Positions 7,983 through 16,800 of a DNA stretch of 64,000 bases are shown in pieces. Position 1 is the stretch's first letter; each line of letters starts with the position of its first letter. A program made the translations under genes and the position numbers. The notes below the pieces were generated by a model that was given only the letters and a program-made list of their open reading frames with translations, was not told the origin of the DNA and searched no databases. Origin of the DNA: Ruminococcus bovis (lineage in GTDB: Bacteria > Bacillota > Clostridia > Oscillospirales > Acutalibacteraceae); NCBI RefSeq assembly GCF_005601135.1, contig NZ_CP039381.1, positions 1,361,941 through 1,425,940 of the forward strand, given 5' to 3'.

Positions 7983-10900
7983 TTGATTAACAAAACATCA
8001 AAAGTAGCTGCAAGGTCTTTAACAGCAATTACATTAATAGTAATGATAATTATTTCTTGTATTTCTGCCGTTGCTGTAAATAAGAGTGTAGCTGAGTCTG
8101 GTGCAAAAAAGGACATTGAAGTTACCGGTGGTACAATGACTAAAGGCGTTGACTACTATCTTGTTGGTGATATGTGCAGTCCAATATGGTCAACAGCTGA
8201 TACAAGTTTTGCACTAACTAAAGTTAATGGTGATAATAACCATTATACCGGAACTTTTAGACTAACTGGTCAAAAGACTTATGAGTTCAAAATCTACAAC
8301 AGTAACGGGGACTATTATTCTAAGTCTGGTGCTTCCTTTAGTGAAGGAACACAGATCGTTAGAGGCTTAACAAATGATGCCGGTGCTAGCAATATGTCAT
8401 TTGTTATTCCAGCTGGTACAACAGAAATTACTGTTGATATGTATTGTGAGTACTCAAATGATAGTCAGGTTACATTTACTCTTAATAATTTAGGAACAGG
8501 TGATGTAACTCAAGGTGGTACTGGTCATAGCTACAAAGCACAGAGTGGTGTAATCAACCATTCATCAGACACAGAACTTCTTAATGTTAAGAGTACATTC
8601 TTCGACTACTATAACGATGAAGAAGTTGATGGTTCTTGGAGAACAAGCCTGTCAGGTTTCTATCGTACAGTTAAGTCAGGTAACACTAGCCACAACAGAG
8701 AACCATATGAAAAGTTCAACAGAGCTATTGCACAGTATGCTAACGGAGTAAATAACAGTTCGTGGACAACACCTCTTTATTTTGGTGATTTTAACACAGA
8801 TAAAGACGGTTATCAAAAAGACGGTTATAAGGGTTATGGCGTAAGTAACCTAAAGAAGTTCTTGAGTGTACCAAATAACTCAAATGCCACATCATCAGGA
8901 ACCTCAGGTTCTGTTGCCGGCCTTGCCGATGTTACACTTGCAGATAACAAGAAGTTAAGTAAGAATGGTGTTACAATGCCATACTTTGATGAAGATTGGC
9001 TTGTAAATAATGGCTATGGTACAGTTGTTCATTCTGACTTCCCTATGAGAAAGACAACTGATAAACACGGTCAGGATTACTATGAATATGATAGTTTAAA
9101 TGGTAAAGATAACTGCTACTTTGATGGTTATGAAAATCTTGCAAGTGGTGGAAATCTTACAATGAATTATGCCGGTGGTAAGAGTAACTCGGTTTATGAT
9201 GCTTTAAGTGGTTTCTCGAAAAGTACTATTAACAATCCCGGTTTCTTCCCATTTGACAGACGAAGTGACCATAGCAACAATGCATACGACTTTGGTTTTG
9301 GTATGAGATTAGATATAGATTTTACTCTTGGTGCTTACGGTAAGACTAACGGTCAGAATACAGTATTTAATTTCTCAGGTGACGATGACCTTTGGGTTTA
9401 TCTTGACGGTGTACTTGTTCTTGATATGGGTGGTGACCACAAGATGTCACAGGGTTGTATTGACTTTACAACTTTAAAGTCTTATGTAAATAATATTGAT
9501 ACTACATATCAAAATCAAGACTCTGATTTAGTATATAAGAATAGTTCAGATAAATCAGGTTACGGTTACTCAGCTGATTTCCCATTACTATTCTCTAATG
9601 ATACAGAAACCAGAGGTTCAAGTAAATTTAACAACAACAATGTTAACGCTCACCACACACTAACTGTTTTCTATATGGAAAGAGGTATGATTGAGTCTAA
9701 CTTAAAGGTTGGTTTCAACTTTGAACCTATTACAGATTCTCTTGATGTTACAAAGAAAGTTGACGCATCCGGTGTTAACTCTAAACTACAGTCAGCAGTA
9801 AAAAATGCTGATGACTTTGGTTTTAATTTCCAAACCAGTGAATCTGAGAATACAGGATATACAGACACTAATGATAAAAGATATACTTATTCAGATGGTA
9901 GTGCTCAGTATAAAGCAAAAACTAAGGGAAACACTGCAACACTAGGTAATGGTGACAGTGCCTCATTTAATAGTCAGTTTAATATTGGAAATTATATAAA
10001 AGTCACCGAAGGTGAACCGAAGGAAACACTAGTTTCTAATTTGGATACCGATAGTTTGATTTACCTTGATACAAAGGATATGAGTTGTTCGTGGTTCTTC
10101 AATAATGGTGCAGTTCCTGCAATTTCCTTTGATAATGGTGCAACATTCCATCAAATGTATAGTTATCAAACAGATGGCAGAACAATTTACTACTATGAAT
10201 CTGAAAAAGATAGTAGTGGTAATAACAAAGGCTTTATCATTGGTAGAAAAGATGATAAGGGCGTTTGGAACAAAGTAAGATACTCAGCAATTACTGAAAA
10301 TACTAACTGTATTAAAGTAAAGGCTTGGAGATCAACTTCTACCGGTGATACTAGTGTTGGTGATAACTCTAGCTCAATTAGTGAAGTAACTAAGTTTACT
10401 TCAACTCCACCATCAAGTGGTGATTACACAATTGATACAACAAAGGAAAGTTTGTTAGCAGATCATTACAATACTAATTGGTCATTGTATGATGTTAGTG
10501 GCACTTCACCGAACTTAATTACAAAAGGGGACACAAAGGTTTCTAACTTTCAGTATAAAAATAAAGCAAAGGATGATTTGGTTTCAACTCATCTAAGACT
10601 TGATTATGTAAACACACCTCAGGTTGCTGACATTACAGTAAACAAGAGTGTTGTTGACGAAAGTGGTAATACAATTGATGATGATGATACACAGTTTGAT
10701 GTTACTTTAAAACTTGACATTAACGGTGACGGTGTATATCAAGATTACGGTCTAACCGGTAAGATTTCACAGAGTTCACCTTATACATTCACAGGAATTC
10801 CTGTAGGTGTTAAGTATAAGGTTGAAGAACAAACACCAAGTGGATATGAGGTTTCTTATGGTACAACAAATAAGAATGAAGGTACACTTGGTAATTCAGG

Positions 10901-11903
10901 TGCTACTGTAGATGTTATCAACACAGTAACTCCTGCAAGTATTACAGCCGGTATTACAAAGACACTTGACCGTCAAATTTATAATGGTACAACATTTAAA
11001 TTTAACCTTGTAGGTATGAAACCTACAACTGTTGGTGGTGTAACAACTGTAGATACTTATTCAGTAACAGATACAATTAGCAGTGTTACTGACGGTAATG
11101 CAACATTTAACTCTATTGTCTATAGCACAGAAGGTACATATCTATATAAGATTACAGAAGAACCATTAGTTAATGGTCATGATTATCAAACTGATTCTTC
11201 AGTATATATCTTTAAGGTTGTTGTTGCTAAGGATAACGGTGTTCTAAAGGCAACAGGTACTTATTATAGAGGTACTTCTTCACAATCTGTAAAAGATATT
11301 ATTGATGCTAATAATACAACTAATATTGCAAGTTTTGAAAATACATCAACTAAGGCTCAGGCTACAGTTCTAAAGGCTGACAAGGTTAACCCTGACGGTA
11401 CTGTTCCTGCTGATGCGAAACTTGAAGGTGCTGAATTTACACTTTACAAGGTTGACGCTGATAGAAGTAAAGATAATATGGTAAAGGTTGCAACTGCTAC
11501 AACTAATAAAAATGGTGAAATAACCTTTACTGGCCTAGATATTTTCAAATCAGATAAAAACGGTACCAGTAAAAACGGTAATGGTGGTGTTAAGGAATAT
11601 CAGTGGTACTATGTTGTAGAAACTGCAGCTGCTGAAGGTTATACTCTAGCAGATAACCAACAATGGTTTAACTTTAGTGGTGCAAATTTTGATACTACAA
11701 AGAACTGCTATACTCATTCTTTCGTAGCACTAAATACACACATTACAGTTCCTTATGCCGGTGTTAACTATCTAATGCAACATAACTTTATTCTTTATGG
11801 TACATTAGTTCTTGGTTTAGGTGCAATTTGTTCTTGTGGCTATATGCTAAGAAAGAGAAGACTTGGAGCAAAAGCTCCTGTCAATAAACATGGTAGGAAA
11901 TAA
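7983..11903 (+). CDS. Pilus tip adhesin-like surface protein: fibro-slime domain, Cna-B/isopeptide domains, sorting signal
   Basis: 1306 residues from a TTG start set by AAAGGAG 7 nt upstream. A signal peptide (about 1-35) is followed by a module of about 120 residues (YYLVGDMCSPIW ... YEFKIYNSNGDYY) that resembles beta-sandwich carbohydrate-binding folds (weak inference). Residues about 190-590 form a fibro-slime-type domain with FNFSGDDDLWVYLDG and LDMGGDH near 460-480. Then come a Cna-B-like domain (about 880-985, YKVEEQTPSGYEV), a Spy0128-like pilin isopeptide domain (about 985-1120, GTYLYKITEEP) and a SpaA-like Cna-B domain (about 1125-1250). The C-terminus has VPYAG, a hydrophobic helix and RKRR, which is a sorting signal with a non-canonical pentapeptide. 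Position first in the cluster and size fit a tip or ancillary pilin. Confidence 0.85.
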   Translation: MINKTSKVAARSLTAITLIVMIIISCISAVAVNKSVAESGAKKDIEVTGGTMTKGVDYYLVGDMCSPIWSTADTSFALTKVNGDNNHYTGTFRLTGQKTYEFKIYNSNGDYYSKSGASFSEGTQIVRGLTNDAGASNMSFVIPAGTTEITVDMYCEYSNDSQVTFTLNNLGTGDVTQGGTGHSYKAQSGVINHSSDTELLNVKSTFFDYYNDEEVDGSWRTSLSGFYRTVKSGNTSHNREPYEKFNRAIAQYANGVNNSSWTTPLYFGDFNTDKDGYQKDGYKGYGVSNLKKFLSVPNNSNATSSGTSGSVAGLADVTLADNKKLSKNGVTMPYFDEDWLVNNGYGTVVHSDFPMRKTTDKHGQDYYEYDSLNGKDNCYFDGYENLASGGNLTMNYAGGKSNSVYDALSGFSKSTINNPGFFPFDRRSDHSNNAYDFGFGMRLDIDFTLGAYGKTNGQNTVFNFSGDDDLWVYLDGVLVLDMGGDHKMSQGCIDFTTLKSYVNNIDTTYQNQDSDLVYKNSSDKSGYGYSADFPLLFSNDTETRGSSKFNNNNVNAHHTLTVFYMERGMIESNLKVGFNFEPITDSLDVTKKVDASGVNSKLQSAVKNADDFGFNFQTSESENTGYTDTNDKRYTYSDGSAQYKAKTKGNTATLGNGDSASFNSQFNIGNYIKVTEGEPKETLVSNLDTDSLIYLDTKDMSCSWFFNNGAVPAISFDNGATFHQMYSYQTDGRTIYYYESEKDSSGNNKGFIIGRKDDKGVWNKVRYSAITENTNCIKVKAWRSTSTGDTSVGDNSSSISEVTKFTSTPPSSGDYTIDTTKESLLADHYNTNWSLYDVSGTSPNLITKGDTKVSNFQYKNKAKDDLVSTHLRLDYVNTPQVADITVNKSVVDESGNTIDDDDTQFDVTLKLDINGDGVYQDYGLTGKISQSSPYTFTGIPVGVKYKVEEQTPSGYEVSYGTTNKNEGTLGNSGATVDVINTVTPASITAGITKTLDRQIYNGTTFKFNLVGMKPTTVGGVTTVDTYSVTDTISSVTDGNATFNSIVYSTEGTYLYKITEEPLVNGHDYQTDSSVYIFKVVVAKDNGVLKATGTYYRGTSSQSVKDIIDANNTTNIASFENTSTKAQATVLKADKVNPDGTVPADAKLEGAEFTLYKVDADRSKDNMVKVATATTNKNGEITFTGLDIFKSDKNGTSKNGNGGVKEYQWYYVVETAAAEGYTLADNQQWFNFSGANFDTTKNCYTHSFVALNTHITVPYAGVNYLMQHNFILYGTLVLGLGAICSCGYMLRKRRLGAKAPVNKHGRK

Positions 11904-11942
11904 ATTACATATATATTTTAATTAAAAAGGAGAAGATGAAAA

Positions 11943-13451
11943 ATGACAAAATCAATTAAGAAAATTTTTGCAGCTCTTCTTGTAGTTGCAACTCTAGCAC
12001 TTATGATTCCATTTAGTGCCAGTGCAGCAAGAGATGCATCAACAGATGTTACTTTTAAACTAAGTGACTCATCAGTTGTAGGCAAGTTTAAGTTTGACAT
12101 TTACAAGCTTGCTGATATTACTACATCAACAGGCGCAGTTACAACAGTTGCAGGTCTACCTACTGCTGTTAAAACAGCTGTTGAAGCTGAAGGTACAGAT
12201 GCTAACACAACAGCTCTAATCAACGCTTGTAAGAGCAACCTAGCAAGCCTAGGTTCTGCTGTTAAGACTTGGGATGCTACAACAGATTCTGTTACATACA
12301 CAGACCTAACAGCCGGTATCTATTACATTCACCCGGTTGCTAAGGGTACAGCTACAAAGATTGCTGACTCAATTGTAACAACACCTAAGTATGATGCTGA
12401 TACAAAGTCTTGGGTTAAGAATGATGATATTGATCTAGCTTCTAAGGTTAGCACAAAGGACATCGTTCTTGACAAGACAATCACTAAGGTTGATAACACA
12501 GATGTAAACGCTAAGTATGCTACAGCCGGTTTAGGTAGCACAGTTGAATTTAAGCTAGAAGCTAATGTTCCCGGTTCTGCTACTTCAAAACTAAAGAAGT
12601 ATGCTATCGCTGATAAGATGGATGCAGGTCTATCATTTAACAAGAATTCTGTTAAGGTTTACTACACAACTGATGCTTCTTCACTAAGTGCTGCTGACCT
12701 AGTAGATGCTGCTGATTATACAGTAGATGCACCTTTCACAGCTAAGGATACAGAATATACATTTGCAGTTAAATTCAAGGCTGATACAGATGGTTATGTA
12801 AAGAACATTTATGATGCTGGCAAGAAGATGGTAGTTGTATTTAATGCTACAGTTAATGAAAATGCAACAGTAGGTAAGACTTCAAATGACAACAAGGTTT
12901 CTCTAGACTACGCTAATGACGATACAGAAATCGTTGAACCTGGTCCAACAGTACAGGTATTTACATTTAAGCTACAGTTAGTTAAGGCAGATGCTAGTGA
13001 TTCTAACAAAAAGCTTAAGGGTGCAACATTTGAACTATATAATGAAGCAAAGTCAAAAGTGATTGAAACAGGAGAAACTGATGCAAAGGGTGAGATTGTT
13101 TTTTCAAGCCTATTAGCTAAGGGTACATATTATGTAAAAGAAACAGTTGCTCCGGAAGGTTATGTTCTACCAACAGGTGATGCAGCTTGGACAGAAATCA
13201 AAGTAACTCCTACAATTACTCAGAAGACAAATGCCGGTGCAAATGATGCTCAGTATGAACTAACAGGTCTAACAAATGCAGGTGACAATAATACTTTCGC
13301 TTTCGTTACAAAGACAGTTAAGAATGTAAAGATTACAGTTCCTAAGACAGGTGGTATGGGTACAACTCTATTCACAATTTGTGGTGCTTCTCTAATCGTT
13401 CTTGCAGGTGTAATGTTTGTAGTTCTAAAGAGAAAGAAAACTTCTAAGTAA
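11943..13451 (+). CDS. Major (backbone) pilin, SpaA/fimbrial D2 type, VPKTG sorting signal
   Basis: 502 residues starting 8 nt after AAAGGAG. The signal peptide (about 1-27) ends in SASA. The N-terminal domain is followed by a fimbrial isopeptide-forming D2 domain (about 170-325; LDKTITKVDN, YAIADKMDAGLSF) and a Cna-B domain (about 343-455) with the E-box YYVKETVAPEGY, whose Glu promotes Lys-Asn isopeptide bonds. The C-terminus has VPKTG (466-470), a hydrophobic helix and KRKKTSK. These are the features of a sortase-polymerised shaft subunit. It lies 39 bp after the adhesin gene, so they are probably co-transcribed. A terminator follows, likely giving more pilin than sortase mRNA. Confidence 0.9.
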   Translation: MTKSIKKIFAALLVVATLALMIPFSASAARDASTDVTFKLSDSSVVGKFKFDIYKLADITTSTGAVTTVAGLPTAVKTAVEAEGTDANTTALINACKSNLASLGSAVKTWDATTDSVTYTDLTAGIYYIHPVAKGTATKIADSIVTTPKYDADTKSWVKNDDIDLASKVSTKDIVLDKTITKVDNTDVNAKYATAGLGSTVEFKLEANVPGSATSKLKKYAIADKMDAGLSFNKNSVKVYYTTDASSLSAADLVDAADYTVDAPFTAKDTEYTFAVKFKADTDGYVKNIYDAGKKMVVVFNATVNENATVGKTSNDNKVSLDYANDDTEIVEPGPTVQVFTFKLQLVKADASDSNKKLKGATFELYNEAKSKVIETGETDAKGEIVFSSLLAKGTYYVKETVAPEGYVLPTGDAAWTEIKVTPTITQKTNAGANDAQYELTGLTNAGDNNTFAFVTKTVKNVKITVPKTGGMGTTLFTICGASLIVLAGVMFVVLKRKKTSK

Positions 13452-13507
13452 TTTTAATATAAACAAATAATCGTTAAAACTTTATTTGATATATGTAATT
13501 TTTCTAA

Positions 13508-13541
13508 TTGGGATGTGGGTGACTACATCCCAATATTTTTT
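13508..13541 (+). terminator. Intra-cluster terminator after the pilin gene
   Basis: TTGGGATGT, GGGTGACT loop, ACATCCCAA, then A and a T run. It separates pilin from the sortases and is followed at once by a promoter. Confidence 0.85.
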
Positions 13542-13544
13542 GTG

Positions 13545-13573
13545 TTGCAATAATTTTAGGTATATTTTATAAT
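13545..13573 (+). promoter_or_regulatory. SigA-type promoter for the sortase genes
   Basis: TTGCAA at 13545-13550 and TATAAT at 13568-13573 are 17 bp apart, directly after the pilin terminator. The sortases may thus be expressed separately from the structural subunits. Confidence 0.75.
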
Positions 13574-13602
13574 TGTATTATTAAGAAATAAGGACAATGT
13601 TT

Positions 13603-14529
13603 ATGAAAAAGAAACTTCCGATAATAGCAATAATTTTGATATTTATAATTGGTCTTGGAATAATGAGTTACCCTCTTGTTAGTTCCATGATTAACAATTC
13701 TAAGTTTAAGGACGGTATGAATGACTATACCGAAACTGTTAAGAAACTTGATAAAAAGGATTATTCCAGATTATTTAAATCTGCTAAAAAGTATAATCAT
13801 AGCTTAACACAAACCTCAATTATCACCGACCCATTTGACGAAGAAGCATATAAGGCTATAGGTGCTCATTATAATGATGTGCTTAATGTTGATGGCAAAG
13901 GTCTTATCGGTTATGTTGTTGTACCTAGAATTGATGTTAATTTACCTATTTATCATGGTTCCAGTAAAAAGGTGCTGGAAAAAGGTGCAGGTCACTTGCA
14001 GAACACTTCAATGCCTATTGGTGGTAAAAGTACCCATGCAGTTATTTCTGCTCATACAGGCTTTCCTGACCAAACTTTCTTTGATAACTTAACTGACCTT
14101 GTTAAGGGGGATATTTTCTACATAAAGGTACTTGATAAAACTTTAGCCTATAAGGTTGACCAAATCAAAGTTGTTCTTCCTGAAGATACAAATGACCTTA
14201 GAATTATTCCCGGTGAGGATCATGTAACACTTTTAACTTGTACACCCTATGGTATTAATACCCACAGACTTCTTGTAAGAGGTGTTCGTACAAAGTATGT
14301 ACCGGAAGAAGTGGCGAAAAATAAAGTAGTAAAACAAGCACCATTTGAAAAGTGTTTCTACTTCTTAGGTTACAAAATCCCTTATTGGGCTGCCGGTGCA
14401 GTTATTGGTGGGTTTGTTCTTTTAGTTGTGATTATTGTTTTAATTGCAGTTAGAAAGAATAAGAAAAAATCTTCTTTAAAGCATATTGATGATAATTCCG
14501 AAAAGAAGGTAGAGTCTCATGAAAAGTAA
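13603..14529 (+). CDS. Class C (pilus-polymerising) sortase
   Basis: 308 residues from ATG 13603, 8 nt after AAGGA; the ATG at 13597 is too close to that site. An N-terminal membrane helix (about 5-27) is followed by the sortase barrel. His151 lies in SAHTGFPDQ, Cys213 in LLTCTPYG and the catalytic Arg in THRLLVRG. A second hydrophobic helix near residues 265-285 and a Lys-rich tail give the two-helix topology of class C enzymes. It should cleave the pilin sorting motif (VPKTG) and join it to a lysine of the next subunit. Its 3' end overlaps the next sortase gene by 11 bp, indicating translational coupling. Confidence 0.9.
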   Translation: MKKKLPIIAIILIFIIGLGIMSYPLVSSMINNSKFKDGMNDYTETVKKLDKKDYSRLFKSAKKYNHSLTQTSIITDPFDEEAYKAIGAHYNDVLNVDGKGLIGYVVVPRIDVNLPIYHGSSKKVLEKGAGHLQNTSMPIGGKSTHAVISAHTGFPDQTFFDNLTDLVKGDIFYIKVLDKTLAYKVDQIKVVLPEDTNDLRIIPGEDHVTLLTCTPYGINTHRLLVRGVRTKYVPEEVAKNKVVKQAPFEKCFYFLGYKIPYWAAGAVIGGFVLLVVIIVLIAVRKNKKKSSLKHIDDNSEKKVESHEK

Positions 14530-15295
14530 AAAAGTTCGTAGAGTTCTAACAATTATTGCTACAATCTTTCTTGTTACAGGAATAGGTCTTGTACTGTTTC
14601 CACCTGTATCAAATACTTATGGTAAGTATGTAGCTAAGGGTATTTCTGATGACTTTGAAACTAGGGCAAATCACCCAAGAAAAGGCTCTTATGCTGATGC
14701 TAAGAAAAAAGGTGAAGTCGATAGTAACGGTTGCCTATCTGATGGTACACAAGTTGTTTATGATGTTGACATTAAAAGACTTAAGGAAGATAGCATTAAG
14801 TACAATAATATGCTTAAAAAACATCAGAGAGAAAAACTGACAAGTTCACTTTCATATGTAGAGCCTAGCCTAAAGCTAAGTAAATATGGAATATTTGATG
14901 GTGTGTATGGTTACTTAGAAGCACCTACTATTGATATGAAACTGCCTATATATTTAGGTACTGCCAGAAATCACCTAAACTATGGTGCAGCTCATTTAAC
15001 ATACACTTCATTACCTATAGGTGGCAAAGATACAAATGCAGTTCTTGCCGGTCATACAGGTTATGTAGGAAGAATTTTCTTTGACAATATTAGGCAACTT
15101 AATATTGGGGATAAAGTAAAGGTAAGAACCTATTGGTCAAAGATTACATATAAGGTAACAGATACGAAGATTATAAAGCCAAATCAAGCCGGTGACATAT
15201 TTATTCATAAAGATAAGGATATGATTATCCTTATGACTTGTATATCCAACGGTAGTGGTGGTTTTGATAGATATTTAGTTTTTTGTGAGAGGTAA
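14519..15295 (+). CDS. Second sortase of the pilus cluster (class C/D-like, no C-terminal helix)
   Basis: 258 residues with an N-terminal membrane helix (about 8-28). Catalytic residues are His179 in LAGHTGYVG, Cys241 in LMTCISNG and Arg251 in FDRYLVF. The protein ends straight after the barrel, so it lacks the C-terminal membrane helix of its neighbour. That topology fits a housekeeping-type or ancillary-pilin sortase, which could attach the finished pilus to the wall or incorporate the VPYAG-tagged adhesin. The division of labour is inference. Confidence 0.85.
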   Translation: MKSKKVRRVLTIIATIFLVTGIGLVLFPPVSNTYGKYVAKGISDDFETRANHPRKGSYADAKKKGEVDSNGCLSDGTQVVYDVDIKRLKEDSIKYNNMLKKHQREKLTSSLSYVEPSLKLSKYGIFDGVYGYLEAPTIDMKLPIYLGTARNHLNYGAAHLTYTSLPIGGKDTNAVLAGHTGYVGRIFFDNIRQLNIGDKVKVRTYWSKITYKVTDTKIIKPNQAGDIFIHKDKDMIILMTCISNGSGGFDRYLVFCER

Positions 15296-15297
15296 TA

Positions 15298-15681
15298 ATG
15301 GATAATAATTTGAACAATTTACAAAGAGTAGAGGCAGGCCGCAGACTTGAAATTTTAGGTTATGAAAAAGATGTTTGTGAAAAATACCTTGATGAAGAAT
15401 TTGCCCTAAAGTTACAAGAGGCAGACAGTAATGAAGTACCGGAAGAAATAAATATTGCACCATTTCTAAAAATGGAAGAAGAACAAAATATCTTTACTTA
15501 TCTATATAGATATTCTGTTCTTGATGATGGCAATTTACAGTTAAGATTATTTTTCATAAGCAACAACCCTGATGATTGGGAAAAGGATAGAGAAACCTTG
15601 CAGTATGCTTTGGAAAATGGAATTGACTCTAAAGATGCAAAGAATATTTTTAAAACATTCGTAAGACCTTTGAATAAATAA
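15298..15681 (+). CDS. Small acidic cytoplasmic protein, unknown function
   Basis: 127 residues starting 2 bp after the sortase stop, with GAGAGG before the ATG. No signal peptide, membrane helix or known motif is seen. It is rich in Glu, Asp and aromatic residues, with predicted helices (QRVEAGRRLEILGYEKDVCE) and a central beta stretch (DDGNLQLRLFFISN). Tight spacing suggests co-transcription with the sortases, but nothing links it to pilus assembly. An inverted repeat (GGGCTAAA ... TTTAGCCC, 15690-15719) without a T run follows. Confidence 0.65.
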   Translation: MDNNLNNLQRVEAGRRLEILGYEKDVCEKYLDEEFALKLQEADSNEVPEEINIAPFLKMEEEQNIFTYLYRYSVLDDGNLQLRLFFISNNPDDWEKDRETLQYALENGIDSKDAKNIFKTFVRPLNK

Positions 15682-15765
15682 AATAGAAATGGGCTAAAGG
15701 TTAAGGAGACTTTTAGCCCACTTAACACAAAGAAAAAATAATTTTAAAAAAATTTTAAAAAAGTG

Positions 15766-15794
15766 TTGACATTTAAGTTTATATAGGATATAAT
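15766..15794 (+). promoter_or_regulatory. Consensus SigA promoter for tRNA-Pro
   Basis: A perfect TTGACA at 15766-15771 and TATAAT at 15789-15794 are 17 bp apart, 26 bp before the tRNA. Confidence 0.9.
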
Positions 15795-15820
15795 AAACGA
15801 GCGTTAGAGATGAGGCACTT

Positions 15821-15897
15821 CGAGGTGTAACTCAGTTTGGTAGAGTGCTTGGTTTGGGACCAAGATGCCGCAGGTTCAACTCCTGTCACCTCGACCA
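15821..15897 (+). tRNA. tRNA-Pro (anticodon TGG), CCA encoded
   Basis: A complete cloverleaf. The acceptor stem is CGAGGTG / CACCTCG, with A as discriminator and an encoded CCA. The anticodon stem is CTTGG / CCAAG with loop TTTGGGA (anticodon TGG at 15855-15857). The T-arm is GCAGG-TTCAACT-CCTGT. It reads CCA and probably all CCN proline codons. It has its own consensus promoter. Three 344-bp repeats, beginning with its terminator hairpin, follow at once. Confidence 0.97.
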
Positions 15898-15907
15898 TAA
15901 AAAACAA

Positions 15908-15935
15908 GGATTCCATTAGGAATCCTTGTTTTTTT
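15908..15935 (+). terminator. Terminator of tRNA-Pro, also the first element of the 344-bp repeat
   Basis: GGATTCC, loop ATTA, GGAATCC, then TTGTTTTTTT. Identical copies stand at 16252 and 16596, and a diverged copy at 16940. Confidence 0.9.
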
Positions 15936-16112
15936 ATTATCCAACAATAGAGTGACAGGAGTTGAAGGTGACGAGAACGACTGCTGCCGGTGGCAGATGA
16001 AAGGAGTTCGAGGAAGAGCTACAACAGGGAGTTTGAGGCAGTGCATTTATGCACAACGCTAAACGACCATGTTGTACTTGGAGTTAAGAAAACAGTCCGG
16101 TGGACTGTTTTT
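15936..16112 (+). ncRNA. Candidate structured RNA, repeat unit 1 (family not recognised)
   Basis: Between the first hairpin and the terminator-like hairpin AAAACAGTCC-GGT-GGACTGTTTTT (16089-16112) lie purine-rich sequence and two further hairpins. GTGACAGGAGTTGAA at 15952-15966 is the exact reverse complement of tRNA-Pro positions 15875-15889 (T-arm and acceptor). Equivalent RNAs would span 16280-16456 and 16624-16800. Transcription is inferred from hairpin-plus-T endings; no separate promoter is evident inside the unit. Confidence 0.35.
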
Positions 16113-16432
16113 AGGGAGAGCGTAGATGCTTCTATCCTTTCGTATTTGTGCTAATAAAGCGAGGTAGGCAGTAGTGCAAGAAGAAAGTATGTCACCGATA
16201 AAGTAAGAAGAAATTAATAGACAAATAAAAAGTAATATATACTATTATTACGGATTCCATTAGGAATCCTTGTTTTTTTATTATCCAACAATAGAGTGAC
16301 AGGAGTTGAAGGTGACGAGAACGACTGCTGCCGGTGGCAGATGAAAGGAGTTCGAGGAAGAGCTACAACAGGGAGTTTGAGGCAGTGCATTTATGCACAA
16401 CGCTAAACGACCATGTTGTACTTGGAGTTAAG

Positions 16433-16456
16433 AAAACAGTCCGGTGGACTGTTTTT
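16433..16456 (+). terminator. Terminator-like hairpin in repeat unit 2
   Basis: AAAACAGTCC, loop GGT, GGACTGTTTTT. The same element is at 16089-16112 (unit 1) and 16777-16800 (unit 3). Confidence 0.7.
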
Positions 16457-16776
16457 AGGGAGAGCGTAGATGCCTTTATCCTTTCGTATTTGTGCTTATA
16501 AAGCGAGGTAGGCAGTAGTGCAAGAAGAAAGTATGTCACCGATAAAGTAAGAAGAAATTAATAGACAAATAAAAAGTAATATATACTATTATTACGGATT
16601 CCATTAGGAATCCTTGTTTTTTTATTATCCAACAATAGAGTGACAGGAGTTGAAGGTGACGAGAACGACTGCTGCCGGTGGCAGATGAAAGGAGTTCGAG
16701 GAAGAGCTACAACAGGGAGTTTGAGGCAGTGCATTTATGCACAACGCTAAACGACCATGTTGTACTTGGAGTTAAG

Positions 16777-16800
16777 AAAACAGTCCGGTGGACTGTTTTT
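16777..16800 (+). terminator. Terminator-like hairpin in repeat unit 3
   Basis: AAAACAGTCC, loop GGT, GGACTGTTTTT; identical to those in units 1 and 2. Confidence 0.7.

Noticed and set aside
15690..15719. Terminator after the small gene at 15298
   Set aside because: GGGCTAAA/TTTAGCCC can pair, but the loop is long and no T run follows; noted only as an inverted repeat.
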